From contig JAHBXI010000004.1 of the NCBI GenBank assembly GCA_019636515.1, forward strand, positions 372,001 through 436,000: 64,000 nucleotides of DNA. The letters are read 5' to 3'. Shown in pieces: positions 17,264 to 25,713 of the stretch (the first letter of the stretch is position 1; the number at the start of each line of letters is the position of its first letter). The position numbers were made by a program, and so were the translations under genes. The stretch comes from Phycisphaeraceae bacterium (GTDB lineage Bacteria > Planctomycetota > Phycisphaerae > Phycisphaerales > UBA1924). The notes under the pieces are model-generated. The model was not told the DNA's origin, did no database searches, and saw only the letters and a program-made list of their open reading frames with translations.

Positions 17264-17881
17264 ATGCGCACCATCCATGCAAGCGTTCCCACTCCATCTC
17301 GCGGCGCGTGGTGGATGCTCGCGGCGCTCATCGCCGTCATGCTCGCCGTCCCGTCATGCTCATCGCCCGCCAGGAGCGGACGAGTCGGCCCCGCGACAAC
17401 CGCCGCCTCCCCCGCGCCATCCGTGCCCAGGCCAGCACCCGCCACCTACGGCTCGGTATCACGCGAACTCTCCAGTGCCGAGCAAGCCGCCATCGACCTC
17501 GTCACCGCCGCCGCGAGAGATGCGCTCCGGGACCTCGAACTCCGCGACATCAGCGCCGCCAAGGACGGCCTGCTCGCGACCGTCTCCGCCAAGACCGTCC
17601 GCGATGAACGCGTCACCGTCAGCCTCACACGCCTGACTTCCGGCGTCACCGAGGTTCGCATCAAGGTCGGGTTTTGGGGTGACGAGCCCCGCTCCCGCGC
17701 CATCCTCGCCGAGATCCGGAAAAACCTGGCCTCGCCGCCGGAAGTTGCCTCGGTCCTACCGCCGATCCACGCCTTGACCGGGCCGACTCCAGCCGGTCAT
17801 TCCGCTCATGCCCATCCCGACACGCCGTCGGCCACCCCGACGCGATCCATCGCCTCCACCCCCGACCAGGCCATGCGATAG
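17264..17881 (+). CDS. Lipoprotein, DUF3568-like
   Basis: 205 aa from the ATG at 17264, with GAGGGG nine bases upstream. Signal peptide with lipobox (AVPSC, Cys near residue 31), a Pro/Ala-rich linker, then a compact domain (AKDGLLATVSAKTVRDERVTVSLTR, EVRIKVGFWGDEPRSRAILAEI) resembling DUF3568 lipoproteins. The C-terminal 45 residues are disordered. Probably outer-membrane or periplasmic; function unknown. Confidence 0.7.
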   Translation: MRTIHASVPTPSRGAWWMLAALIAVMLAVPSCSSPARSGRVGPATTAASPAPSVPRPAPATYGSVSRELSSAEQAAIDLVTAAARDALRDLELRDISAAKDGLLATVSAKTVRDERVTVSLTRLTSGVTEVRIKVGFWGDEPRSRAILAEIRKNLASPPEVASVLPPIHALTGPTPAGHSAHAHPDTPSATPTRSIASTPDQAMR

Positions 17882-17951
17882 CCGCGCGCGGAGCAACCGG
17901 GCTTCTCCTCCGAAGCCCGGCCGCCGCGGACGGATCAGTCATCCTCGATGC

Positions 17952-18215
17952 TCAGTCGCCTGACGACCCGGACGCCCCTGACGCCACGGCCGTACCACGC
18001 GAACGCGATGCCGACGCCGTGCGCATCGCCCCCGCACCCTGTGCCATAGACACCCCCAGCGAATCGCCCACCACCATGCCGGGCCGCGATGTTTGCGCCG
18101 CCAGGCGGTCGGTCCGCACGCCGTCCCCAGACGACGAGCACCCGGCCACCATCGCGATCACCAGGAACACTCCACCGAACCGCGCCGCCGAACGAGTCCG
18201 ACCTTCTCGATTCAT
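17952..18215 (-). CDS. Small putative lipoprotein
   Basis: 87 aa from the ATG at 18215. Hydrophobic signal FGGVFLVIAMVAGC gives a clear lipobox, followed by a low-complexity Ser/Gly/Ala-rich mature region. A second open frame overlaps its 3' half (ending VVRRLSIEDD), so the exact C-terminus or a frameshift cannot be excluded. No known family. Confidence 0.45.
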   Translation of the reverse strand: MNREGRTRSAARFGGVFLVIAMVAGCSSSGDGVRTDRLAAQTSRPGMVVGDSLGVSMAQGAGAMRTASASRSRGTAVASGASGSSGD

Positions 18216-18382
18216 GCGAGTTCTCCGTCGAGCCACGAAACGCGGCCCGCCTGGAAAGGTCGGCTTTGACGGCCCCACGATGACCGGCGAAGACACGCTT
18301 TGCGGCGGACGCCGTGGGATGTGCGCGGAAGGTCACGCCCGCGCCGGACGCGCGGACCCCGCCCGGCATGTATGGGACCACA

Positions 18383-19414
18383 CTACGGGCCCTCGATCCC
18401 CGGATCGACGGCCGCACCGCTCCCCGAAACCCCCGATTCCTCACCGCCCGCGCCCCCCGCATCATCCGACAGCGCCGCACGCGACACCATCTCGTAGCAC
18501 GTCGCCAGCAGCCCCACCATCGGGAACGATGCCCCCGCGAACGGGCTGGGTCCTAAACGCCTCAGGAGCGGGTGGCTGACCGCCGGGGGCTCCAATGGAA
18601 GATCGATCTCACCGATCTCCAAACCCGCGTCCCAGAATGTCCCCACGCACGACTCCAGCGGAGGGCTGACGTGCTCCCCTTCCGCGTGCGGGGTGTAGAT
18701 CGGCATGGACCCAGACCCCGACAACGACAACGACCGGCGCTGGCGAACATGCTCCAGAAGGTCCCCGGGAGAGATCCCGCGGAGTTCAAACATCAGGAAC
18801 GGCTTGGACGCCAACTGGTCCGCCAGCAGCGCTGCCACGCAGCACGCGTGCTTGCACCAGCCGCCTTCGGCCCCGCACGTGCAGGACGACGACACCTCCG
18901 CGGCATCCTGTGGAAACAGCCGGACCCCTACCCGCGCAAAGACCTCTTCGATGCTCGCCGGCAACTCGCCCGCCAGCAGTTTCGCCGCGTACACCGCCTG
19001 GTCCGACATCTGCTCAACCACCCGGTCCCACTGCTCGGCGCTGTACGTCGCCACTCCCAGGGACGTGTCGTACGCCCGGTACGCACGTCCCTGAACCTGC
19101 GCCTTGACCGCCCCGGGCACAATTTCAAGTCGCTTGGTCTGACCCTGGCGGGCATACTCGAGCCCTTCGATCAGCCGAGGGCCCGACGCCGCCTCCTCGA
19201 CGATCCTGACCCACTTCTGCGTCGTCCACGGGATCGGGCCGCCATCCGGGGAATTGAATCCCGACGAAAGACGCACGCCACCACGCACGCGACGCGGCTT
19301 GGCGGGCAACGCGGGCTGGCCCGGACCCGCGGGCAACGGACCCGTTCGTGGCGGACCTCCCAGGACGTGGCCAGGCGGGGAGGTCGGCGGCTTGTTCGGA
19401 GGATTCGGTTCCAT
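18383..19414 (-). CDS. SWIM zinc-finger domain protein
   Basis: 343 aa from the ATG at 19414. The central SWIM motif is CTCGAEGGWCKHACCVAALL (C-x-C-xn-C-x-H) near residue 170. N-terminal 50 residues are Pro/Gly-rich; the region before the finger (VEYARQG-like GLEYARQGQTKRLEIVPGAV, QGRAYRAYD) matches the SWIM proteins usually encoded next to a SNF2-type helicase. No helicase is visible here, so it is an orphan of that pair. Nucleic-acid or protein binding in the cytosol is expected. Confidence 0.8.
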   Translation of the reverse strand: MEPNPPNKPPTSPPGHVLGGPPRTGPLPAGPGQPALPAKPRRVRGGVRLSSGFNSPDGGPIPWTTQKWVRIVEEAASGPRLIEGLEYARQGQTKRLEIVPGAVKAQVQGRAYRAYDTSLGVATYSAEQWDRVVEQMSDQAVYAAKLLAGELPASIEEVFARVGVRLFPQDAAEVSSSCTCGAEGGWCKHACCVAALLADQLASKPFLMFELRGISPGDLLEHVRQRRSLSLSGSGSMPIYTPHAEGEHVSPPLESCVGTFWDAGLEIGEIDLPLEPPAVSHPLLRRLGPSPFAGASFPMVGLLATCYEMVSRAALSDDAGGAGGEESGVSGSGAAVDPGIEGP

Positions 19415-19588
19415 GCCAGATCTTGTCGCGCTCAAACACCGCCGCCCCGGCCGATGAAACACGATCAGGTCAGAATGGAAGGGTTGGCGCATCGACGGGC
19501 ACTGTCCACACCCCGAGTTTGATCGGTTTCCCCGATCGCCCCGCGGGGCGCTCGGATGCCGCCGCTTCCACGATATGGTCACGCCCCG

Positions 19589-20551
19589 TCACGCCCCGTC
19601 ACGCCCCGAACGACCCGGCGGCAGACCCGCCATCAACGCCCCCGACAGGATCAGCGCCCCGCCCGCCAACTGCACCGCGGCAAACCCCTCCCCAAGAAGC
19701 AGCGAGCCGATCACCACCGTGGTCACCGGCTCCAGAATCGAGATCGTTGAAGCACGCACCGGACCGATCCACGCCGAACCGGCAAGGAAGCACCCCATCG
19801 CCACCGCCGTGCCCACCACCCCCAGGGCCAGAACGCCTGTCCAGCCAAGCACCGTCGAAGGAAGCGAGTGACCACGCGAAGCCGCCACGCCGATGAACAC
19901 CGCCGCTGCCGACCAGCACACGACCGCCGTCGCGGTCAGCGCGGTGCGCCGTGTGACCACTCGGCTGGCCACAAGGATATAAACCGCGTACGCCATCCCG
20001 GAAAACAATCCCAGACCGATCCCGACCATCCCGCCGGGGATCGCGGTTGATCCCGAGCCATCCGCACGGCCCATCACCGACACCATGGGCCACACCGTTA
20101 GCACCAGGCCCGCCATCGCAAGGGCCACCGCGATCCAGCGAGACGCACTCAATCGCTCGCGAAGAATCAGCCAGGCGCCCAGTGTCACCGACACCGGGTA
20201 CAGGTACAGCAGCAGTGATACAAGCCCCGACGGCGTCCCCCGATCCAGCGCGGTAAAAAAGCAGAACGACTGCGCCGAGTACACGCCCGCCCCGAGGACC
20301 ACCAGGCCCGCCAGCCGCCCGCCTCCAGGCCAGGGAGCACGCTCACGAAGCGCCAGCCCTGTCAGCAGCATCGCCCCGATCAGAAACCGCAGGCCCAGCC
20401 GCATCTCGACCGCGCCGCCGCCGCTCTCCGACCACATCGAGAACAACGGAAGAAGGCCGAACGAAATCGACGAGATCACCACCAGCAGCGGACCAACCCG
20501 TGGATTGAGCACGTCGGCCGCTTCCCGCGTCCCCGACTGATCGGTGTTCAT
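19589..20551 (-). CDS. EamA/DMT-family transporter
   Basis: 320 aa with ten predicted membrane segments in two EamA repeats. The first starts VVISSISFGLLPLFSMW and the second GLGLFSGMAYAVYILVASRV, closing with STISILEPVTTVVIGSLLLGE, the usual end of a DMT permease. Inner-membrane metabolite exporter or importer; substrate unknown. It starts 25 bases after the stop of the LEA-like lipoprotein gene, suggesting a two-gene operon. Confidence 0.85.
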   Translation of the reverse strand: MNTDQSGTREAADVLNPRVGPLLVVISSISFGLLPLFSMWSESGGGAVEMRLGLRFLIGAMLLTGLALRERAPWPGGGRLAGLVVLGAGVYSAQSFCFFTALDRGTPSGLVSLLLYLYPVSVTLGAWLILRERLSASRWIAVALAMAGLVLTVWPMVSVMGRADGSGSTAIPGGMVGIGLGLFSGMAYAVYILVASRVVTRRTALTATAVVCWSAAAVFIGVAASRGHSLPSTVLGWTGVLALGVVGTAVAMGCFLAGSAWIGPVRASTISILEPVTTVVIGSLLLGEGFAAVQLAGGALILSGALMAGLPPGRSGRDGA

Positions 20552-20576
20552 CGGTCTTGCCCGTGCCTGGTCGCGC

Positions 20577-21062
20577 CTACGTACCCAGTTCAATCGTGCC
20601 CTCTTCCCGGAAGGACACCGTCGGCCGCTGGATATCCGCATCGTACAGGATTCGCGCGATCTCCCCGGGAGTGACGTACTCCAGCGTCCCTTCAAGCCGG
20701 TACTCCACCGTGCCGGTACGTGGAGGACCACCCGCCCCGACCGGGATCACCGCCGGAAGCGTGATCGTCTGCGTGCCGAATCGGCGAAGCGTCGCCTCGG
20801 GCGACCGATACCCGGAGAAAACCTGGTTGCCGTCGAGATACAGCGTGTATCGCACGCTCTGCAGCGGAAGCGCCTCGGCGTTGGAATTGTCCGCATCAAA
20901 GGTGAAATCGAGAACCACGCCCTGCGCCGTCCGCTCACGCACGCGCACCGACGAGACATCGAGCGTCGGGGCCGTATACGACGTACACGACGCCAGCGTG
21001 ACTGACAACACCGCCAGCACTCCCGCCATCCGTCGCCCAATCCCTGCGATTCGGTTCCGCAT
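20577..21062 (-). CDS. LEA type 2 (WHy-like) lipoprotein
   Basis: 161 aa from the ATG at 21062. Signal peptide with lipobox LASC; the mature part reads LDVSSVRVRERTAQGVVLDFTFDADNSNAEALPLQSVRYTLYLDG in broad terms, the pattern of LEA14/WHy beta-sandwich domains (Asn-rich turn, then YxLxLDG). These envelope proteins are linked to desiccation or stress tolerance. Likely co-transcribed with the DMT transporter gene. Confidence 0.78.
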   Translation of the reverse strand: MRNRIAGIGRRMAGVLAVLSVTLASCTSYTAPTLDVSSVRVRERTAQGVVLDFTFDADNSNAEALPLQSVRYTLYLDGNQVFSGYRSPEATLRRFGTQTITLPAVIPVGAGGPPRTGTVEYRLEGTLEYVTPGEIARILYDADIQRPTVSFREEGTIELGT

Positions 21063-21359
21063 GGCCAGAGTGTACAGCCCCGGGATCCCGGCGTGTCTAC
21101 CCGCGCTCCACGCCCAGAGGAGCCCCCGGCGACGATTCTCATTGGTGCGGGTGGGGGCCGGCTCGGCCAGGTCCCAGGCACGCCTGCAAGGGGGCATGTC
21201 CACGGCCGCGCGCCCGTGCCTCAACACGACCCTGGCCTATTCACCTGGCCCATTCACCGAGCCGAAAGCGAGCACCTCGAAGCGACGAACCCGCCTTCCG
21301 AACGCGAACCCGGAGGCGTTCCCCCGACGCGAGCCATGGATGAATCATTACCGAGCGAT
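21063..21359. other. Intergenic stretch, no gene recognised
   Basis: 297 bases between the start of the LEA-like lipoprotein gene and the stop of the GNAT gene, both on the minus strand. I see no RNA, repeat or terminator with a T-tract; the lipoprotein promoter must lie here. Confidence 0.4.
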
Positions 21360-21884
21360 TCAACCCGGATTTCCGAGAGCGCGAAAAAAGTACGTCGTCG
21401 AGCACACCCCACCCGTCGGGAACAAGGCGAATCCCGGGATGTCCCCGACGCGTTTCCACCCAAGCCGTGTGTACAGGCGAGCGGCATCGCCGTCGGTGAC
21501 GGCGTCGAGAACCAGCAGGGTTCTTCCGCACTCAAGGGCCGCCCGCTCGGCCGATCGCACCAGCGCCGCGCCAAGGCCGCGGCGGCGAGCCCGGCGGTGG
21601 ACAAGCATCTTCACCAGGTCGGCCCGGTGGGGCTGGTTCTCGGGAAGGTCGAACGCCAACGGCACCGATCCGCAGATTCCCATGTCGTCGCGGGCAACGA
21701 GGATAACCCTCCGGCCATCCACCACTTCGCCCGCGATCCGCCGCCAGAAAGCGGCCGCACGCTCTCGCGTCAAGGGGAGCATGAATCCAACGGAGGCTCC
21801 ACCCTCAACGCAGTCGATCAGCAGGTCGGTCAGTTCCTCGACGTCGCCTTCGGTCAATTCATGGAGACGGCGTGGTGCGAGCAT
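21360..21884 (-). CDS. GNAT-family N-acetyltransferase
   Basis: 174 aa from the ATG at 21884. Acetyl-CoA-binding motif A is VKMLVHRRARRRGLGAALVRSAE (R-x-x-G-x-G/A), followed by DAVTDGDAARLYTRLGWKRVG (motif B). Small-molecule or protein acetylation in the cytosol; substrate unknown. It lies just downstream (minus strand) of the E1-beta gene, 63 bases after... in transcription order the E1 genes end at 21948 and this gene starts at 21884, so it may be the tail of that operon. Confidence 0.8.
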   Translation of the reverse strand: MLAPRRLHELTEGDVEELTDLLIDCVEGGASVGFMLPLTRERAAAFWRRIAGEVVDGRRVILVARDDMGICGSVPLAFDLPENQPHRADLVKMLVHRRARRRGLGAALVRSAERAALECGRTLLVLDAVTDGDAARLYTRLGWKRVGDIPGFALFPTGGVCSTTYFFRALGNPG

Positions 21885-21947
21885 GAAGCCCTCCGCACAC
21901 AAAAGCACGGGATCAACGCACGCCCGACCGCGCCTCGCCCGCGCTGG

Positions 21948-22946
21948 TCAATACGCCAGCGTCTGCTGGATGCTCTCGGCGATCCTCGTGGCGTCGGGGA
22001 GGTAGTCCAGTTCGAGTTTGTAGTAGGGCATGACGGTGTCGAATCCGGCGACGCGCTGCACCGGCGACTTGAGGTGCAGGAAGCAGTGCTCCTGGATGAT
22101 CGACGAGATCTCCGCGCCCATCCCGGCCGTCTTGGGCGCTTCATGGACAACCACGCAGCGTCCGGTCTTGCGGACCGACTCGACGACCGCGTCGGCGTCG
22201 AACGGGTAGATCGTCCGGAGATCGATCAGTTCGACCGAGACGTCCTCGGGCATGCGATCCAGCGCCGCGAGGCACTCGAAAACGCTTGCCCCCCACGTCA
22301 CCACGGTCAGGTCCGTCCCTTCGCTGACGACCTTGGCCTGGCCGATGGGGATCGTGTACTCCTCCTCGGGGATGTGCTCCCGGAACGAGCGATAGACGCG
22401 CTTTGGCTCGAAGAAAATGACCGGGTCGGGGTCGCGGATGGAGGCGATGAGCAGCCCCTTGGCGTCGTACGGCGTCGAGGGCATGACCACCTTGAGACCG
22501 GGCGTGTGGGCGTAAATGGCCTCGGGAGAATCGGAATGGAGTTCGGGGGCGTGGATGCCACCGCCCACCGGCACGCGGACGGTCAGCGGGATCGTGATTG
22601 CCCCTCGCGAACGCGTGCGGTACCGGGCCGCGTGGTTGGTCAACTGGTCGTACGCCGGGCCGAGGAATCCCTCGAACTGGATCTCGGGGATCGGCCGCAT
22701 GCCCGCCATCGCCAGGCCGATCGCGGTTCCCATGATCCCGGATTCGGCCAGCGGCGTGTCGACGACCCGATCGACCCCGAACCGCTTCTGCAGGCCGTCG
22801 GTCACGCGGAAGACGCCGCCGTTGAGGCCGACGTCCTCGCCCAGCAGGATCACGCGTTGGTCGTGCTCCATCTCCTGGGCCAGCGCCTCGTTGATGGCGT
22901 CCACGAGCGTCAGGCCCTTTTCGATCATCATGTCGGAACGTGGCAT
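21948..22946 (-). CDS. 2-oxoacid dehydrogenase E1 component, beta subunit
   Basis: 332 aa from the ATG at 22946, which has GAGG six bases upstream; an in-frame ATG at 22973 is less well placed. Transketolase-like pyrimidine domain (LLGEDVGLNGGVFRVTDGLQKRFG, DTPLAESGIMGTAIGLAM) and C-terminal domain (DLRTIYPFDADAVVESVRKTGR, VVVHEA). It pairs with the alpha subunit to decarboxylate pyruvate or a branched-chain oxoacid and reductively acylate E2. E2 and E3 are not in the window. Confidence 0.9.
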   Translation of the reverse strand: MPRSDMMIEKGLTLVDAINEALAQEMEHDQRVILLGEDVGLNGGVFRVTDGLQKRFGVDRVVDTPLAESGIMGTAIGLAMAGMRPIPEIQFEGFLGPAYDQLTNHAARYRTRSRGAITIPLTVRVPVGGGIHAPELHSDSPEAIYAHTPGLKVVMPSTPYDAKGLLIASIRDPDPVIFFEPKRVYRSFREHIPEEEYTIPIGQAKVVSEGTDLTVVTWGASVFECLAALDRMPEDVSVELIDLRTIYPFDADAVVESVRKTGRCVVVHEAPKTAGMGAEISSIIQEHCFLHLKSPVQRVAGFDTVMPYYKLELDYLPDATRIAESIQQTLAY

Positions 22947-23037
22947 GGGAACCTCGTTGAGAAGAAAAAACATGACTCCGGCCCGTCTGGCCCGGCGAAG
23001 GGTGGCCGGTGCGAAACCGCGCGACGGGTGCCGGGGT

Positions 23038-24177
23038 TTACATCCGGCGTGCCTCGCCGCTCAAACCCGCCTGCTCGGGCTCTTGCCCCAGGCTGCTGGT
23101 ACGCATCGTGGCTTTCTGACGCTCAAGTTCCACCGGCAGGGGGCCCGCGAACGTATGGTCAAAGATGTCGTCGGTCGTGGGCTTCTCGATCCCCTCGGCG
23201 GTCTTGACCACCTCCGACACGATGACCTTCGCCTTCTCCTCATGCTCGGCCTGCCTGGCGTCGTCCCACAGCCCCCGCGCGGAGAGGTACTTGCGCAGCC
23301 GGATCATCGGGTCCTTGCCGATCCAGGCTTCGACCTCGTTGGGATCGCGGTACCGCCGCGCATCGTCGGCCGTCGTGTGGTCGCCGAGCCGGTACGTCAC
23401 GGCCTCGATGAAACTCGGGCCGCCGCCCGCCCGGGCACGCTCAATGGCCTCCCGGGCCGCTTTATAGACCGCGAACAGGTCGTTGCCGTCCACCTGGATC
23501 GTCGGCATCCCGTACGCGATGGCCTTCTGGGCCACGGTCTCGGAGTTCATCTGGATCTCGCGGGGCACCGAGATCGCCCAGTGGTTGTTCTGGCAGATGA
23601 ACACGCACGGCACCTGCAGGGTGCTCGCAAAGTTCATCGCTTCGTGAAAATCGCCCTCGCTGGTCGCCCCGTCACCGAAGAAGGTGATGGCGACGCGCGG
23701 CTCCTTGCGGATCTTGTACGCCCAGGCGATCCCCGTGGCGTGGAGCATCTGCGTCCCGATCGGGATCGACAGCGGCGTCATTCGCACGCCCTCGGGGATC
23801 TGGTTCCCTCGCTCGTCACCCATCCAGTGCAGCAGGATGTAGTGCATGGGCAGGCCGTGCCACCACAGCGCGGCGTTCTCCCGGTAGCAAGGGCAGAAGA
23901 AGTCCTCGCCTTTCCTGGCCGCCAGCGCCACCCCCAGCGCGGCCGCCTCCTGACCCTTGTTCTGCGGGTACGTCCCCATCCGCCCGGAACGCTGCAACTT
24001 GAACGCCACCTCATCGAGATGGCGGCAGACGATCATGAACTTGTACGCTTCGAGGGCCTGGTCGTCCGCAAGGCGCTCGGGTTTGCCCTCGGGAGCGAGT
24101 TTCTCGTCGAAGACCCCGTTCTCGTCGAGCACCTGCAGATTCTCGATCTGCGCTTTGTACACGGTCTTGAGCGGCAC
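23038..24177 (-). CDS. 2-oxoacid dehydrogenase E1 component, alpha subunit
   Basis: 379 aa. The GTG at 24177 is chosen because GGGAGG sits seven bases upstream. The thiamine-diphosphate motif GDGATSEGDF...NNHWAIS (GDG-xn-NN) is near residue 170-200, and the phosphorylation-loop region RLGDHTTADDARRYR is conserved. Length and sequence suit pyruvate or branched-chain E1-alpha; the substrate cannot be decided here. The beta-subunit gene follows after 91 bases, so the two form an operon. Confidence 0.9.
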   Translation of the reverse strand: MPLKTVYKAQIENLQVLDENGVFDEKLAPEGKPERLADDQALEAYKFMIVCRHLDEVAFKLQRSGRMGTYPQNKGQEAAALGVALAARKGEDFFCPCYRENAALWWHGLPMHYILLHWMGDERGNQIPEGVRMTPLSIPIGTQMLHATGIAWAYKIRKEPRVAITFFGDGATSEGDFHEAMNFASTLQVPCVFICQNNHWAISVPREIQMNSETVAQKAIAYGMPTIQVDGNDLFAVYKAAREAIERARAGGGPSFIEAVTYRLGDHTTADDARRYRDPNEVEAWIGKDPMIRLRKYLSARGLWDDARQAEHEEKAKVIVSEVVKTAEGIEKPTTDDIFDHTFAGPLPVELERQKATMRTSSLGQEPEQAGLSGEARRM

Positions 24178-24596
24178 GCGATACCTCCCGCGGTGCAAGG
24201 ACGACCACAGCCCATCATTGCCCGTACGGATTCCTCCTCCGTCCGGCCCGAAACGATCGGATCTCCTCGGGATCGGGATTCCTTCCCCAATGACCTTCGC
24301 CGCCGGGGTCTCCCGGGGAACGCAACGCGGCGAACCGGGGTCCGGGCGAGAAGGTCAAAACCCGACGCTCACGATAGGGGAGATCGAGCCGCCATGCCCG
24401 CCGGTCTTGCGCGGGACACGGGGCCAACCCGACCGATCCGGGTTCTCGACCCCCAAGGTGCCCGCCGTGTCGCGTGATCCGCCGGAAATTCGCGCGACGC
24501 GGGCGTGCCCGTGCGCACCCCGAACGGGGAACCCACCTACCCTTTCCGCGTCTGTATGGTGGTGTTGTTTTCCCATTTTCTACGGAGAGTGCGCCC
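24178..24596. promoter_or_regulatory. 419-base divergent intergenic region
   Basis: No gene seen. It lies between the divergent E1-alpha and sugar-binding-protein genes and must hold promoters for both. The last 60 bases before 24597 are T-rich (a TATGGT hexamer near 24554), the likeliest place for the binding-protein promoter. Confidence 0.4.
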
Positions 24597-25595
24597 ATGA
24601 AGAACAGGTCCGTGGTACGTCTGCTCGCCGGTGTGGCTCTTGTCGCCTCGGGCGCGATGGTCATGGGGCTCGGATCACCTTCAACCGATTCGGCGCCCCG
24701 CAAGTCGTTGGTCATCGGCGTGGTCGCCAAGAGCCAGTCCAACCCGGTTTTCCAGGCCGCCCGGACAGGGGCCGAGGACGCCTGCCGGGACCTCTCCAAG
24801 AAACTCGGCATCGACATCAAGCCCAACTGGCGCACCCCGACGAACGAGGACGCCCAGCAGCAGGCCCAGTTCGTTGAGCAACTGGTCTCCCAGGGCGCCG
24901 ACGGGATCGCCATCTCCTGCTCGGATGCGAACCTGCTCACCGGGTCGATCAACGACGCCGTGGCCAAGGGCGTCCATGTCGTCACGTTCGACTCCGACGC
25001 CCCCAACAGCCGCCGCATGGCCTATTACGGCATCGACGACGTTGAGGCCGGGCGCGAGGTGGCCCGCCAACTCGCCAAGGCGATGGACCAGAAGGGTGTC
25101 GTGGCGATCCTGGGCGGCAACCAGAATGCACCGAACCTCCAGGCACGCATCCGCGGCGTCAAGGAGGAACTCGGTCGATTCGACGGCATCCGCATCAAGG
25201 ACACGTACTACCACAAGGAAACCGCCAACGATGCGGCCGCGATGGTCCAGCAGGTCCAGAACGCCAACCCCGACATCTCCGGGTGGGCCATGGTCGGCGG
25301 GTGGCCCCTGTTCACCCAGAACGCCCTCGACGGCATCTACGACCGCGCCAAGGTCGTCAGCGTTGACACCCTGCCCGAGCAACTCGCCTACGTCAAGTCC
25401 GGCCAGGTCCAGGCCCTGATCGGACAGGATTGCTACGGATGGGGGTACCAGTCGGTTGTCATGCTGGTCGACAAACTCGCCAGCGACAAAGCCCCCGAGA
25501 AGGTCATCAACAACTTCAAACTGGCCGTCGTCACCAAGGAAAACGTCGCCGAGTACGAAGGTCTCTGGCAAAAATGGCTTAAAAAGAAGCCATGA
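24597..25595 (+). CDS. Sugar-type ABC transporter substrate-binding protein (periplasmic-binding protein family 1)
   Basis: 332 aa from the ATG at 24597 with GGAG upstream. Signal peptide (LLAGVALVASGAMVMGLG), then the ribose-binding-protein fold: VIGVVAKSQSNPVFQAARTGAEDACRDL, QGADGIAISCSDANLL, VVTFDSDAPNSRRMAYYGIDDVEAGREVARQL, and ALIGQDCYGWGYQSV near the end. It captures a sugar or related solute in the periplasm for the ATPase encoded next. A terminator separates the two genes. Confidence 0.88.
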   Translation: MKNRSVVRLLAGVALVASGAMVMGLGSPSTDSAPRKSLVIGVVAKSQSNPVFQAARTGAEDACRDLSKKLGIDIKPNWRTPTNEDAQQQAQFVEQLVSQGADGIAISCSDANLLTGSINDAVAKGVHVVTFDSDAPNSRRMAYYGIDDVEAGREVARQLAKAMDQKGVVAILGGNQNAPNLQARIRGVKEELGRFDGIRIKDTYYHKETANDAAAMVQQVQNANPDISGWAMVGGWPLFTQNALDGIYDRAKVVSVDTLPEQLAYVKSGQVQALIGQDCYGWGYQSVVMLVDKLASDKAPEKVINNFKLAVVTKENVAEYEGLWQKWLKKKP

Positions 25596-25637
25596 TTGCA
25601 GCCCCGGACGGTGTTCCTCCGCACGCATCTCACGCGA

Positions 25638-25666
25638 CGCCGGGCTTGTCATAGCCCGGCGTTTTT
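25638..25666 (+). terminator. Rho-independent terminator between binding protein and ATPase genes
   Basis: Perfect 9-bp stem (CGCCGGGCT and AGCCCGGCG) with a 6-base loop and five T. Placed between two genes of one transport system, it probably gives higher expression of the binding protein than of the ATPase through partial read-through. Confidence 0.85.
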
Positions 25667-25713
25667 CTTACCGTGATTTCCCTTGTCCAGCGGCACCGCC
25701 GGTTCCCGTGAGC

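Noticed and set aside
21093..24477. Two long plus-strand frames across the E1 genes
   Set aside because: The minus strand carries both E1 subunits with catalytic motifs; the plus frames have none.
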